Origin: Bradyrhizobium archetypum
GTDB lineage: Bacteria > Pseudomonadota > Alphaproteobacteria > Rhizobiales > Xanthobacteraceae
Reading direction: 5' to 3'
Assembly (NCBI RefSeq): GCF_013114835.1
Contig: NZ_JAAVLW010000003.1
Location: 434,001-498,000, forward strand
Length of the DNA stretch: 64,000 bases
The notes under the pieces were generated by a model, which saw nothing but the letters and a program-made list of their open reading frames with translations, was not told the DNA's origin and did no database searches. Shown piece by piece: positions 1 to 7,528 of this stretch (position 1 is the stretch's first letter; each line of letters begins with the position of its first letter). Both the position numbers and the translations under genes were made by a program.

Positions 1-156
1 AGCTGCAAGTGGGTTCAACCCTTCCCGCGGGCCCGGGAGCGGCTTGCACCGCATCCGCTACCATATGGCTGGCGCCGGCACGGGTCAACGTACCAGGCAT
101 ACGGAAAAATCCCGGCCGCTTGCCGCGACCGGGATCTTTATTGCAGAAAGGTTCGA

Positions 157-417
157 TCAGTAGGCGCAGACGTTCACGGTACGCAGGCGCATGCCGCGGC
201 GGGTTTCGACCCAGCGCTGCTGCAGACAGCCGTTCAGACCGGTGTCGACATAGACGCCGCCGAAGCCGACGCCAATGGCGGGACCCCAGCCATAGCCCCA
301 ATGATGGCCCCAGTGATGGCCGTGGTAAAAGCCGCCGGCGGACGCGGGCGCTGCGGCGGCAATGGTGAGCGAGGCGGCGGCAATCAGTCCGAGGGTAACC
401 TTGCGAAACATACCCAT
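157..417 (-). CDS. Small secreted His/Gly-rich protein, function unknown
   Basis: An 86-residue protein with a clear N-terminal signal peptide (charged start, hydrophobic Leu/Ile/Ala core, Ala-x-Ala site after about residue 27). The mature part opens with a run of His, Gly, Trp and Tyr (FYHGHHWGHHWGYGWG) and ends with two cysteines spaced for a possible disulfide. Two ATG codons, residues 1 and 3, lie behind a GGAG element. The aromatic/His-rich stretch could bind metal, but I recognise no catalytic motif. Similar short exported His/Gly proteins are common in Bradyrhizobiaceae. No neighbour explains its role. Confidence 0.7.
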   Translation of the reverse strand: MGMFRKVTLGLIAAASLTIAAAAPASAGGFYHGHHWGHHWGYGWGPAIGVGFGGVYVDTGLNGCLQQRWVETRRGMRLRTVNVCAY

Positions 418-599
418 TTTCTCCAGTTGCGTGGCGCGAGGCCATTGTTGCGTCCCTGCCCATCAGTCGGGCCAGCCGTGCCTTGCGTTCACGCGCGAAG
501 GGGAGAATCGTGTTTCAGGAGTGTTTCGTCCCAGGAATATCGTGTCCCGGACGCGGCGCCGCGCGCTACATAGCGTCCGGAAAACGCAGCCGATCGGAT

Positions 600-689
600 C
601 GTCATGCCCGCCTTGTGCCGGGCATCCACGTCTTTGCTTCAACCAAGCAAGATAGACGTGGATGGCCGGGACAAGCCTGGCCATGACGG
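600..689. repeat. Palindromic intergenic repeat (GTCATG...CATGAC family)
   Basis: An imperfect inverted repeat whose ends are CGTCATG and CATGACG, with an inner pair CATCCACGTCT / AGACGTGGATG. It resembles the elements at 51207-51321 and 52828-52910, which share the GTCATGCCCGG end and the CCGGGCATCCA inner segment. It lies downstream of the crotonase gene and holds no gene of its own. Confidence 0.7.
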
Positions 690-716
690 AAATGCTGGCT
701 GCATTTTCGGCCCAAC

Positions 717-1502
717 TCAAAACCGCGGCGGACGCTTTTCCGCAAACGCCTTGATGCCTTCCTTGATCTCGGCGCTGCGCATGCTTTCGCGGTGGCGGCG
801 GTCGGCGGCTTCTTCATCCAGCTTGCCGCGCGCGAATTCGTTGATGGCGCGCTTCATGCCGCGCATCGCAAGCGGCGCGTTGCCGGCCAGGATATTCGCG
901 AGACGATCCACTTCCTCGTCGAGCGCTTCCACGGGCACCATGGCGGTGAGATAGCCGATCCGCAGCATTTCCGGCGCCGTGATCTTTTGCGCGGTCAGAA
1001 ACAGCATCTTTGCGTTGTCGACGCCGAGCCGCGAGACGTAGCGCTTAATTCCGCTCGGATAATAGTGCAGGCCGAGCCGCGCCGCCGGCATGAACATTTC
1101 GGCAGTATCGATGCCGATGCGGAAGTCGCAGGCCAGCGCCAGGTCGGTCGAGCCGCCATAGACGCCGCCATTGAGCCGGCAGATCGTCGGCACACCGAGA
1201 TCCTCCAGCCGGTTGACGACGACTTCGAACGCCGAGCCCGCGCTCTGCTGTTCGTTGGCGCTGGTGGCGCGGTCCGCCACCGAATTGAGATCATAACCCG
1301 CGCTGAAGGCGCGGCCGGTGCCGGTCAGCACCAGCACGCGGATCGCGTCATCGGCCTCGATCCGGTCGAACAGTTTCAAGAGTTCGCCGAGATCCTCGCT
1401 CTGCAGCCGGTTCAAATGTTTCGGCCGGTTGAGGCGGATGGTGGCGCGTCCGCCGCTGATCTCGAGGATGGGCGCGCTCGCCGCCTCGGCTGCTTCACGC
1501 AT
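717..1502 (-). CDS. Enoyl-CoA hydratase/isomerase (crotonase) family protein
   Basis: 261 residues, the usual crotonase length. The oxyanion-hole segment is visible (AFSAGYDLNSV near residue 65 and NGGVYGGSTDLALACD near 110). The two glutamates used by classical hydratases (rat Glu144 and Glu164) are not at their expected places: the first aligns with Asp in GGSTDLA, and the second region reads PAARLGLHYYPSG. It may therefore be an isomerase, hydrolase or another crotonase-fold enzyme. A GGAG element lies 6 bases before the ATG. It follows the K+ channel gene on the same strand after 28 bases, so the two may be cotranscribed. The family call is safe; the reaction is not. Confidence 0.85.
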   Translation of the reverse strand: MREAAEAASAPILEISGGRATIRLNRPKHLNRLQSEDLGELLKLFDRIEADDAIRVLVLTGTGRAFSAGYDLNSVADRATSANEQQSAGSAFEVVVNRLEDLGVPTICRLNGGVYGGSTDLALACDFRIGIDTAEMFMPAARLGLHYYPSGIKRYVSRLGVDNAKMLFLTAQKITAPEMLRIGYLTAMVPVEALDEEVDRLANILAGNAPLAMRGMKRAINEFARGKLDEEAADRRHRESMRSAEIKEGIKAFAEKRPPRF

Positions 1503-1530
1503 GCTGGTCTCCGTTGTTCTTGCTTTTGAA

Positions 1531-2643
1531 TTACTCGTTCTCTTGCGCGCGCCGCTTGGCTTCGGCGTCGATGGTCTCGGCGAGATCAGGGTGCCGCGCC
1601 ATCAGCAGACGAAAGTCCACGAGATCGAGCACCAATAGCCGCGTTACCTTGGTGGTCGTGACATTGGCGCCGCGCACGCTGTTGCCGAGCAGCGCCATCT
1701 CGCCGAAGAACGCGCCTTCGCCGAGCGCGATCCTTTTGCCGGGCAGTTCCACCTCGGCTTCGCCGGCGGCGATGAAATACATGCAGTCGCCCTTTTGTCC
1801 CTTGCGGATGATCTGGGTGCGCGCCGGCAGGTCCATCGTGCGCAGCATGTGAGTGACGTCGGCGATCGCGGCCGGGCCGAGGGTGGCGAAGAACGGCACC
1901 TTGCTGACGGTCTCCCAGGTCTTGAGGAAATTGTCGCGGCGGGTTTCGGCGGCAAAGCCGGTCGCCAGAATACCGGTCCACAGCCCGAACACGCCAAGCC
2001 CGGAGATCATCACCAGCGCCGCGACCATCCGCCCGAGCGGCGTGATCGGCACCACGTCGCCATAGCCGGTGGTGGTCAGCGTCACCACCGCCCACCACAG
2101 TGCCGCCGGCACGCTGCCGAAGGTCGCCGGCTGCACGTCGCGTTCCAGGAAATATTCGGCAACCGAGGCCAGCAACACCACCATCAGGAAGATCACGAGC
2201 ACGCTGAGCAAGGGCCCCGATTCCAGCACCAGCACGCGGCGCAACTGCCGCAGTCCGGGGATGCCCGGAACTACTTTCAGCACCCAGAGGATGCTGAGCA
2301 GCCACGCAGTCCTGGACTCGACACCCACGATCAGCGCGACCGGCACCGCAAGGGCCCCGATCGCGTCGACGATCCCGCTGCTGGAAAGCATGTAGAGCGA
2401 CAGCCGGCCTTGGTGCGCCATGTGGCGCAGCCGCACCAGCCATTCGAACACGAAGTAGACGAGGCACGTCCACAGCACCGCCTCGATCCATCGGTGCGCC
2501 ACCTCGTAGGCGGGGCCGGCCGTGAGCACCGCCATCGCGGCGACGCCGGCCGCGACCGCGACATAGGCTGCCTTGGTCATGTTGCGGCCGGCCGTCTTGG
2601 CGGTGAATTGAGCTAGCGCCGAGAGGATGAGCCGCTTGGACAT
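1531..2643 (-). CDS. Cyclic-nucleotide-gated potassium channel (MloK1-like)
   Basis: About 370 residues from the internal ATG at 2643, matching MloK1-type bacterial channels; an upstream ATG at 2745 would add 34 residues that do not look like channel sequence. The N-terminal 230 residues carry several hydrophobic segments and a pore with the K+ selectivity filter TTTGYGD at about 190-196. The C-terminal half (about 245-365) is a cyclic-nucleotide-binding domain with the phosphate cassette FFGEMALLGNSVRGANV, keeping the Glu and Arg that hold the cyclic nucleotide. It is an inner-membrane tetrameric K+ channel by family knowledge. A second cyclic-nucleotide-binding protein is divergently encoded 314 bases away. 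Confidence 0.93.
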   Translation of the reverse strand: MSKRLILSALAQFTAKTAGRNMTKAAYVAVAAGVAAMAVLTAGPAYEVAHRWIEAVLWTCLVYFVFEWLVRLRHMAHQGRLSLYMLSSSGIVDAIGALAVPVALIVGVESRTAWLLSILWVLKVVPGIPGLRQLRRVLVLESGPLLSVLVIFLMVVLLASVAEYFLERDVQPATFGSVPAALWWAVVTLTTTGYGDVVPITPLGRMVAALVMISGLGVFGLWTGILATGFAAETRRDNFLKTWETVSKVPFFATLGPAAIADVTHMLRTMDLPARTQIIRKGQKGDCMYFIAAGEAEVELPGKRIALGEGAFFGEMALLGNSVRGANVTTTKVTRLLVLDLVDFRLLMARHPDLAETIDAEAKRRAQENE

Positions 2644-2957
2644 CGGGTGACGAGGGCCTGATGGGTGCAATAAAAGCCGGATAGCGGCGCGAGCCGCAGC
2701 GTGATCAATGGGGCGCAAAGTGCCCGGCGGCGGGGAGGCCGTCAACGACGGTCCTGTGCCGCCACTGCCCTCTTGCCGGCCGGCTCAGGGCGTGCCGACA
2801 GGCATCGCGCCGGCGAATTTTACCCGGAATAGTGAGAATCCCGACAAAACGTCGCCTATTCCTCGTATACCAAAAGGACCCCGCGGCCGTTACGATAGCG
2901 GGCACCGCAGTAGAATCGCGGCAAAATTCACTCCCTGAAGAATTTGGTTGGCCTCCA

Positions 2958-3623
2958 ATGGATACGTCTCATCTGGCACAACACGCAGGAACCGCCGGCG
3001 CGCTGTTCGCGTCGATCTTCGTGGTCGCCACCACCACGATGAAGACCATGATCCCACTCCGGGTATTCGGCATTCTTGCCAACGTCGTTCTGATCGTGAC
3101 CGCGATCCCGACTCATAATTATCTGGTCATGGGCGTGCAGGCGGTCATGCTGTTCGTCAATTCCTATCGCCTGCACCAGATGCTGCAACTGGTGCGCGAC
3201 GTGAAGAAATCCGTCAACAGCGACCTGTCGATGGAATGGCTGAAGCCGTTCATGACGGAGCGCAATTGCGCGGCCGGCGAGATCCTGTTCTACAAGGACG
3301 AGAAGGCCGAGGACATGCTCTATATCGTCAGCGGCAAGTTCAAGCTGGTTGAGTCCGGTATCGTGCTGCCGGTCGGCGCCATCGTCGGCGAGCTCGGCAT
3401 GCTGTCGCCGTCGAACACGCGCACGCAGACGCTGGAGTGCGTCGAGGCCGGCCTCATCCTGAGCGTCAGCTACACCAAGGTCGAGGAGCTGTACGTGCAG
3501 AATCCCGCCTTCGGCTTCTATTTCCTTCGGCTGACCAGCGCCCGCCTATTCCAGAACCTCGAGGCGGCTGAAAAGCGGCTGGCGCAGCATCTGGCGTCAT
3601 CAGCCGAGCCGAAGCCCGCCTAG
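2958..3623 (+). CDS. Membrane protein with C-terminal cyclic-nucleotide-binding domain (Popeye-like layout)
   Basis: 221 residues from the ATG at 2958; the frame stays open upstream but that part does not look coding. The first ~80 residues form about three hydrophobic segments (for example GALFASIFVVATTTM and VFGILANVVLIVTAI). A cyclic-nucleotide-binding domain runs from about 95 to 200, with a phosphate cassette near 143-157 (VGELGMLSPSNTRTQ) keeping Glu and Arg. Three membrane helices followed directly by such a domain is the layout of Popeye-domain proteins. It has no pore motif, so it is not itself a K+ channel. Its divergent neighbour is a CNBD K+ channel, so it may act as a partner or cAMP sensor (inference). 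Confidence 0.8.
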   Translation: MDTSHLAQHAGTAGALFASIFVVATTTMKTMIPLRVFGILANVVLIVTAIPTHNYLVMGVQAVMLFVNSYRLHQMLQLVRDVKKSVNSDLSMEWLKPFMTERNCAAGEILFYKDEKAEDMLYIVSGKFKLVESGIVLPVGAIVGELGMLSPSNTRTQTLECVEAGLILSVSYTKVEELYVQNPAFGFYFLRLTSARLFQNLEAAEKRLAQHLASSAEPKPA

Positions 3624-3641
3624 GAGCCGGAGCGACAAGGA

Positions 3642-4526
3642 GTGTCAGACCGCGGTATTGTATCGTCGTTGCGTTATCTGTTCGCCGATTTCATCGGCGA
3701 GGATGACGCTGAGCCGCCGTTCCTGCCCGAAGGGCTGCCCGAGCCGGTAATGGCGCTGGCGAGCGAGGCGATCCATCTGCTCATCGATTATCAGGGCCCG
3801 AGCTACGCGAGTCTTTACGTCGACCGGCTGCGGCGGTTCGTCGGTAAGCAGGGCGTCGACGACACGATGCTCGCTGAAATTGCCCGCCTGATGGCGATAC
3901 GCATGAGCTATGAGGACCCGATTCGGATCGCGCAGCTCAAGCTCACCGAACTCAGCGGCCAGCCCGTCGGATCGGCGGGGTCCGTCGACATCAGAAAATT
4001 CCGGCTTGAAGAGCTGATCAGCGCGCTTCCCGCCGTCATTGCCGAATACATCCTCGATGCGGTGGAATGGGCCGGATTGGCGCACAAGCGCGTTTCCATC
4101 CGCTTCAGTACGAAAAGCCGCTTCGGCATTCGCCGCCTCAAGATCGAGGCAGGGCTGCGGCGATGGCGGCCGCTTTCGGTGCGCTATGCCAAGGAGCGGG
4201 TCTGGGTCGAGCGCTGGCTGCACATGATCGACCGCGCGCTGACCAAGCAGCCCCAGGCGGCACCCGCGATCATCCACACCGCGACTATGATCGTGGGATA
4301 TGGCGAGGTCTATCGGCAGGGCATGATGGACTGGAACGCGATCATCGATGGGCTCGTCAAGCCGACTTTCGACGGCGTGCTGGCGCTCTCGGATCTTGCC
4401 GGCGCGGTGACAGAGGCGCGTGCCGCGGCAGTGCCCGACCCGCGGCAGTCCGCACTCAAGCGCAAGATCGCCGAACTCCGCGCACGGGTGGCTGCCGGCG
4501 CGTATACGACGGTGCCGTCGTCTTAG
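3642..4526 (+). CDS. DUF6537-like protein (indolepyruvate oxidoreductase C-terminal type), stand-alone
   Basis: 294 residues from a GTG 18 bases after the preceding CNBD gene, so probably cotranscribed. The AAGGAG directly abuts the GTG, which makes the start uncertain. The segment DYQGPSYASLYVDRLRRF followed by LAEIARLMAIRMSYEDPIRIAQL resembles the domain (DUF6537) found at the C-terminus of indolepyruvate:ferredoxin oxidoreductases. Here there is no thiamine-pyrophosphate or iron-sulfur part, and no such gene nearby. The C-terminus is Arg/Ala-rich helix. I make the family link from remembered sequence style only; its function is unknown. Confidence 0.55.
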   Translation: MSDRGIVSSLRYLFADFIGEDDAEPPFLPEGLPEPVMALASEAIHLLIDYQGPSYASLYVDRLRRFVGKQGVDDTMLAEIARLMAIRMSYEDPIRIAQLKLTELSGQPVGSAGSVDIRKFRLEELISALPAVIAEYILDAVEWAGLAHKRVSIRFSTKSRFGIRRLKIEAGLRRWRPLSVRYAKERVWVERWLHMIDRALTKQPQAAPAIIHTATMIVGYGEVYRQGMMDWNAIIDGLVKPTFDGVLALSDLAGAVTEARAAAVPDPRQSALKRKIAELRARVAAGAYTTVPSS

Positions 4527-4578
4527 AGGTCTCGCTCTGTCGTGATCGCCGGGCTTGGCCCACATTCGCTCTTCGAGC

Positions 4579-4608
4579 TAGGGCGGACAAGTCGGTTTGC
4601 CCGTCCTA
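4579..4608. repeat. Short inverted repeat between convergent genes
   Basis: TAGGGCGGACAA and a TTTGCCCGTCCTA arm face each other across a 5-base loop, between the convergent ends of the DUF6537-like gene and the esterase gene. It may act as a hairpin terminator for either side, although no T-run follows. It resembles a hairpin type repeated in Bradyrhizobium genomes. Confidence 0.5.
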
Positions 4609-4718
4609 CGCGAGCTTCAGGAGTCGATGTTAGACTTCAAAGCAAATGGCGCAATGGGGTCAGGCTGGCATCGGCGGAAAGCTGCTCTCGTGTCCGCTGA
4701 GGGGCGAACGGATGGACG

Positions 4719-5915
4719 CTAACCTGATCGCTGCGCGAGCGAATGCTCGAGGAAAAAACGCAGCATTTCCCTTGTTGCGTCAGGTCCTTTCGGATCGGTG
4801 TAGGAGCCGGCAGGGCTGCCTCCGGACCATGCGTGTCCAGCGCCGTGGATATTCCAGTGCTCCAATATTCCGCGCCCACTCGCGTCGCTGAAGATCGTGC
4901 GGGTGTAAGCATGCCCTCCAGGTACCTGGCCGCGATCAATTTTCTTTTGCAGCCTCATGGCTCTCACGGACTGCTCAAGAACTTGATCGCCGTTGTTGGG
5001 ATGAACGGTGGTGTCGCGATCGCCGTGAAGAACAATGGTCGGGACAGGTGGCCCGTCACCAAAAACGACCCTGTGACTGGATTCGCCGCCTTGTCGCATG
5101 GCGACCAGCGCAGAAGGAAGGTCAATGGCGGCCCCGCAAGCAAGGCCAGAATGTACGCCGATTGCTGCGTACAGATCTTTATAGGTATTGCCCATGACAG
5201 CAGCAGCGGCTGCTCCGGCCGATAGTCCACCAACATAGACACGGTTTGGATCAATCGGAAAATCGCGCATGACTTGGCGAGTGATGCCGGCAATGATCGA
5301 GGGTTCACCACTGCCCCGCTGCTGGTCGGCTGCGCGAAACCAGTTCCAGCATTTCGCGTGGTTTGCCTTGGCGCGCTGTGCCGGATAGACCACAAAGCAG
5401 GATTTTTCCTCAGCGACGAAGTTCATCCTCGTACCAGCGGCAAAATCGTCCGGGGACTGGGTGCAGCCGTGTAGCATCACGATCAAGGGAAGCGATTGGT
5501 GCTGATTACGGCTGGGGATGAAGAGCTTGTAGGCGCGGCTGCCCGCCGGATTGCTGTAGCTACCTTCGGTGAACCTTGTGCCGTCTGGCACGATATCGGA
5601 CATCGACAGCGGCTTGCGCGCAGTCACACCTCGCAATACGAACCCAGGGCGATGCGTTGCGCGGTCAAGCAGCTCGCGGAGCATGTGAGATTCCGCCCGC
5701 GCCAGGTCCGGGCCGTTGTCATCCTCGACAGCATTGGCTTGCACGTCAATGATTGTCGGCCCTTCAAGTGCGGGCTGAGCACGGCGCGAAGTCGGGTCTG
5801 GCGCGCTTTCGCCGTGCAGCATGCGTTGCAGCAGCGCGGTCGCCTCCACGAGCCGACCAGCGCGCGTGAGGCGCGTGGCTTCTCCAATCATGTCCTGTCT
5901 CAGCATCGCGTTCAC
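4719..5915 (-). CDS. PHB depolymerase-family esterase (alpha/beta hydrolase)
   Basis: 398 residues. The catalytic domain (about 115-398) is of the short-chain-length PHA depolymerase/feruloyl-esterase type. It shows the oxyanion-hole segment HGCTQ (about 147-151), lipase box GGLSAGA with Ser near 232, the Asp segment HGDRDTT (about 296) and the His segment GAGHAWSGG (about 360). No signal peptide is evident. The first ~35 residues form an amphipathic helix (MIGEATRLTRAGRLVEATALLQ) typical of the rhizobial subfamily. It overlaps the upstream ribbon-helix-helix regulator gene by 4 bases (ATGA), so they are one operon, and a PhaC-like gene is divergent. Substrate may be PHB oligomers or another ester. 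Confidence 0.88.
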   Translation of the reverse strand: MNAMLRQDMIGEATRLTRAGRLVEATALLQRMLHGESAPDPTSRRAQPALEGPTIIDVQANAVEDDNGPDLARAESHMLRELLDRATHRPGFVLRGVTARKPLSMSDIVPDGTRFTEGSYSNPAGSRAYKLFIPSRNQHQSLPLIVMLHGCTQSPDDFAAGTRMNFVAEEKSCFVVYPAQRAKANHAKCWNWFRAADQQRGSGEPSIIAGITRQVMRDFPIDPNRVYVGGLSAGAAAAAVMGNTYKDLYAAIGVHSGLACGAAIDLPSALVAMRQGGESSHRVVFGDGPPVPTIVLHGDRDTTVHPNNGDQVLEQSVRAMRLQKKIDRGQVPGGHAYTRTIFSDASGRGILEHWNIHGAGHAWSGGSPAGSYTDPKGPDATREMLRFFLEHSLAQRSG

Positions 5916-6331
5916 CGCGTTCTATCGGCGAGGGCGGCCTTGACCGGCGGACTGGCCTGCAAAGCGCCCAGCACGCAGACTGACGCAATTGCGGCGCGAG
6001 CAAGCTCGGGCGTGACATCTTGAGCGATGCTGGCAAGGCCCAAAACGTTGATGTGCAGCATCTCCCCGGCTTGCCGCGCCGCTTCGAGATCCTCCCGGCT
6101 GAAGTGCCTGAGACCCAGATCTAAACTTTTCCGGGTGGCTGACTTTTTGAGGACGTCCGCATGACGTTCCAGCTGATTGCGGATTGCCGTTCGGATGAAA
6201 TCGGTTCGATTCGAATAGAAACCCTCCTGCACCATCAAGTCGACCTGACCAAGATCGACATAGCCAAGATTGATCGTGATTTTTTCGCTGTCCGAGGGCT
6301 TCGGCCGGAGTTCGCGAACGTTATCCGTCAT
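5912..6331 (-). CDS. CopG-type ribbon-helix-helix transcriptional regulator
   Basis: 139 residues from the ATG at 6331, which has a GGAA element 6 bases upstream; the in-frame ATG at 6343 lacks one. The N-terminal ~50 residues read ITINLGYVDLGQVDLMVQEGFYSNRTDFIRTAIRNQL, a short beta strand followed by two helices as in CopG/Arc DNA-binding domains. The C-terminal ~85 residues are helical with no motif I recognise. The 4-base overlap with the esterase gene and the palindrome just upstream suggest an autoregulated operon that may also control the divergent PhaC-like gene (inference). Confidence 0.82.
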   Translation of the reverse strand: MTDNVRELRPKPSDSEKITINLGYVDLGQVDLMVQEGFYSNRTDFIRTAIRNQLERHADVLKKSATRKSLDLGLRHFSREDLEAARQAGEMLHINVLGLASIAQDVTPELARAAIASVCVLGALQASPPVKAALADRTR

Positions 6332-6341
6332 GACTATTTCC

Positions 6342-6375
6342 ATCCATAAACCATCTAGATGGATGGTATATGGAT
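6342..6375. promoter_or_regulatory. Operator-like palindrome between RHH regulator and PhaC-like gene
   Basis: A perfect 12-bp palindrome CCATCTAGATGG (6351-6362) is flanked by ATCCAT (6342-6347) and ATGGAT (6370-6375), giving several CCAT/ATGG half-sites. It lies in the divergent intergenic region, just upstream of the ribbon-helix-helix regulator. Proteins of that family bind short inverted or tandem repeats, so this is a plausible operator; binding is inferred. Confidence 0.5.
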
Positions 6376-6446
6376 GTACGCCAGATTTGTCAAGCGGGAG
6401 GGAACGCCAACCGGCTGTCGGCTTTGACCTGCACCGGGGGCGGACG

Positions 6447-7448
6447 ATGTTTCCGATTTTTTCGATCAGCGACGCCTTTAGAAGGTCCGTTGGCGGCCTA
6501 CTGGAAATTGCGGGTTACGGGCCGCATGAAGCAGCATGGGACCGCCTTGAGCATCCCGCCTTTCGACTGCGCCGCTACGCGTCCTTAGCGGCAAACCCTT
6601 TGCCGGTCTTGATCGTACCTGCTCCGATCAAGCGGGCATACATATTCGATCTCCTGCCGGACGTGAGCGTGGTGCGACGGCTCATCCAGGCGGGATTTGC
6701 CGTCTACCTGTACGAATGGCCGGAGGAACAGGATGGCAAAGCGGACCTCGAAGCCAGCATAAGCTCGCTCAGACTTGCAGCTGAAATGATTGCGACCGAG
6801 TATCGCGGCCGATCCATCCTCGTTGGGCACTCTCTTGGTGGGACTCTCGCCGCGATCGCTGCGTCCATTGAGCCGCACCTGGTCAGCAAGCTCGTGCTTG
6901 TTGAGGCTCCCCTGAAATTCGGCGTACAGACCGGAGCGCTAGGCCCAGTTGTGCTGTCTTCGCCAACAGTGCCGCCCGATCCTGTGCCGGGAAGTCTGCT
7001 TGATCTTGCGAGCGTTGTCGCGGCACCGGAAGAATTTGTAGTCGGGCGCTATCGCGATAGCTTTACAAGCTTGCTGGATCCGGAAGCGCTAGCAATCCAT
7101 CTTGCCGTCATTCGTTGGAGTCTGGACGAGTTCGCGCCCGGCGGCCAACTGATCCGAGATGTCATCCAGCTGCTCTATCGCGAAGACCGATTCGCCCGGA
7201 ACGAGCTTCATGTGCTTGGCCGGAGTGCCCGATCGGACGCGCTGGGCAAAATACCCGTCGCGGCGATTGTCGATCATGCAAGCCGAGTCGTTCCATCGTC
7301 GTCCGTTCTAGGAGCGTTGAAGCATCCTTCGATTTTTCCTTATGAGCCAGAAGTCGGAGTGGCGCTTCAGCACGTGGGACCGCTTGTGGGCAGACAGGCG
7401 CATCGAGAAATCTGGCCGAAGCTGATTGATTGGATGTGCGGGCGCTAA
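6447..7448 (+). CDS. PHA synthase-like alpha/beta hydrolase
   Basis: 333 residues from the ATG at 6447, behind a G-rich element; the frame is open upstream into the divergent promoter but this start fits the fold. It has the look of PhaC/PhaB-like depolymerase relatives: VPAPIKRAYIFDLLPDVSVVRRLIQAGFAVYLYEW near residue 60, then nucleophile box GHSLGG with Ser129. PhaC synthases carry a Cys here, so this is more likely a hydrolase or acyltransferase. A candidate Asp lies in VDHAS (about 275) and His in LQHVGP (about 309). It is divergent from the regulator and PHB-depolymerase-like esterase, suggesting a small polyester or ester-metabolism unit. Confidence 0.75.
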   Translation: MFPIFSISDAFRRSVGGLLEIAGYGPHEAAWDRLEHPAFRLRRYASLAANPLPVLIVPAPIKRAYIFDLLPDVSVVRRLIQAGFAVYLYEWPEEQDGKADLEASISSLRLAAEMIATEYRGRSILVGHSLGGTLAAIAASIEPHLVSKLVLVEAPLKFGVQTGALGPVVLSSPTVPPDPVPGSLLDLASVVAAPEEFVVGRYRDSFTSLLDPEALAIHLAVIRWSLDEFAPGGQLIRDVIQLLYREDRFARNELHVLGRSARSDALGKIPVAAIVDHASRVVPSSSVLGALKHPSIFPYEPEVGVALQHVGPLVGRQAHREIWPKLIDWMCGR

Positions 7449-7528
7449 CTATGCTGCCGACCCAAGGGCAACTTTCGATTTCCGCTTTGCTTCGACTGTG
7501 TGAGTGGTCCGTTCACTATAAGTGCCGC

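Noticed and set aside
2643-2745. Longer start for the K+ channel gene
   Set aside because: The extra 34 residues lack channel-like sequence and the length from 2643 fits known MloK1-type channels.
4719-5915. Reading the esterase as a secreted PHB depolymerase
   Set aside because: No signal peptide is present and there is no substrate-binding domain, so extracellular polymer degradation is not supported.
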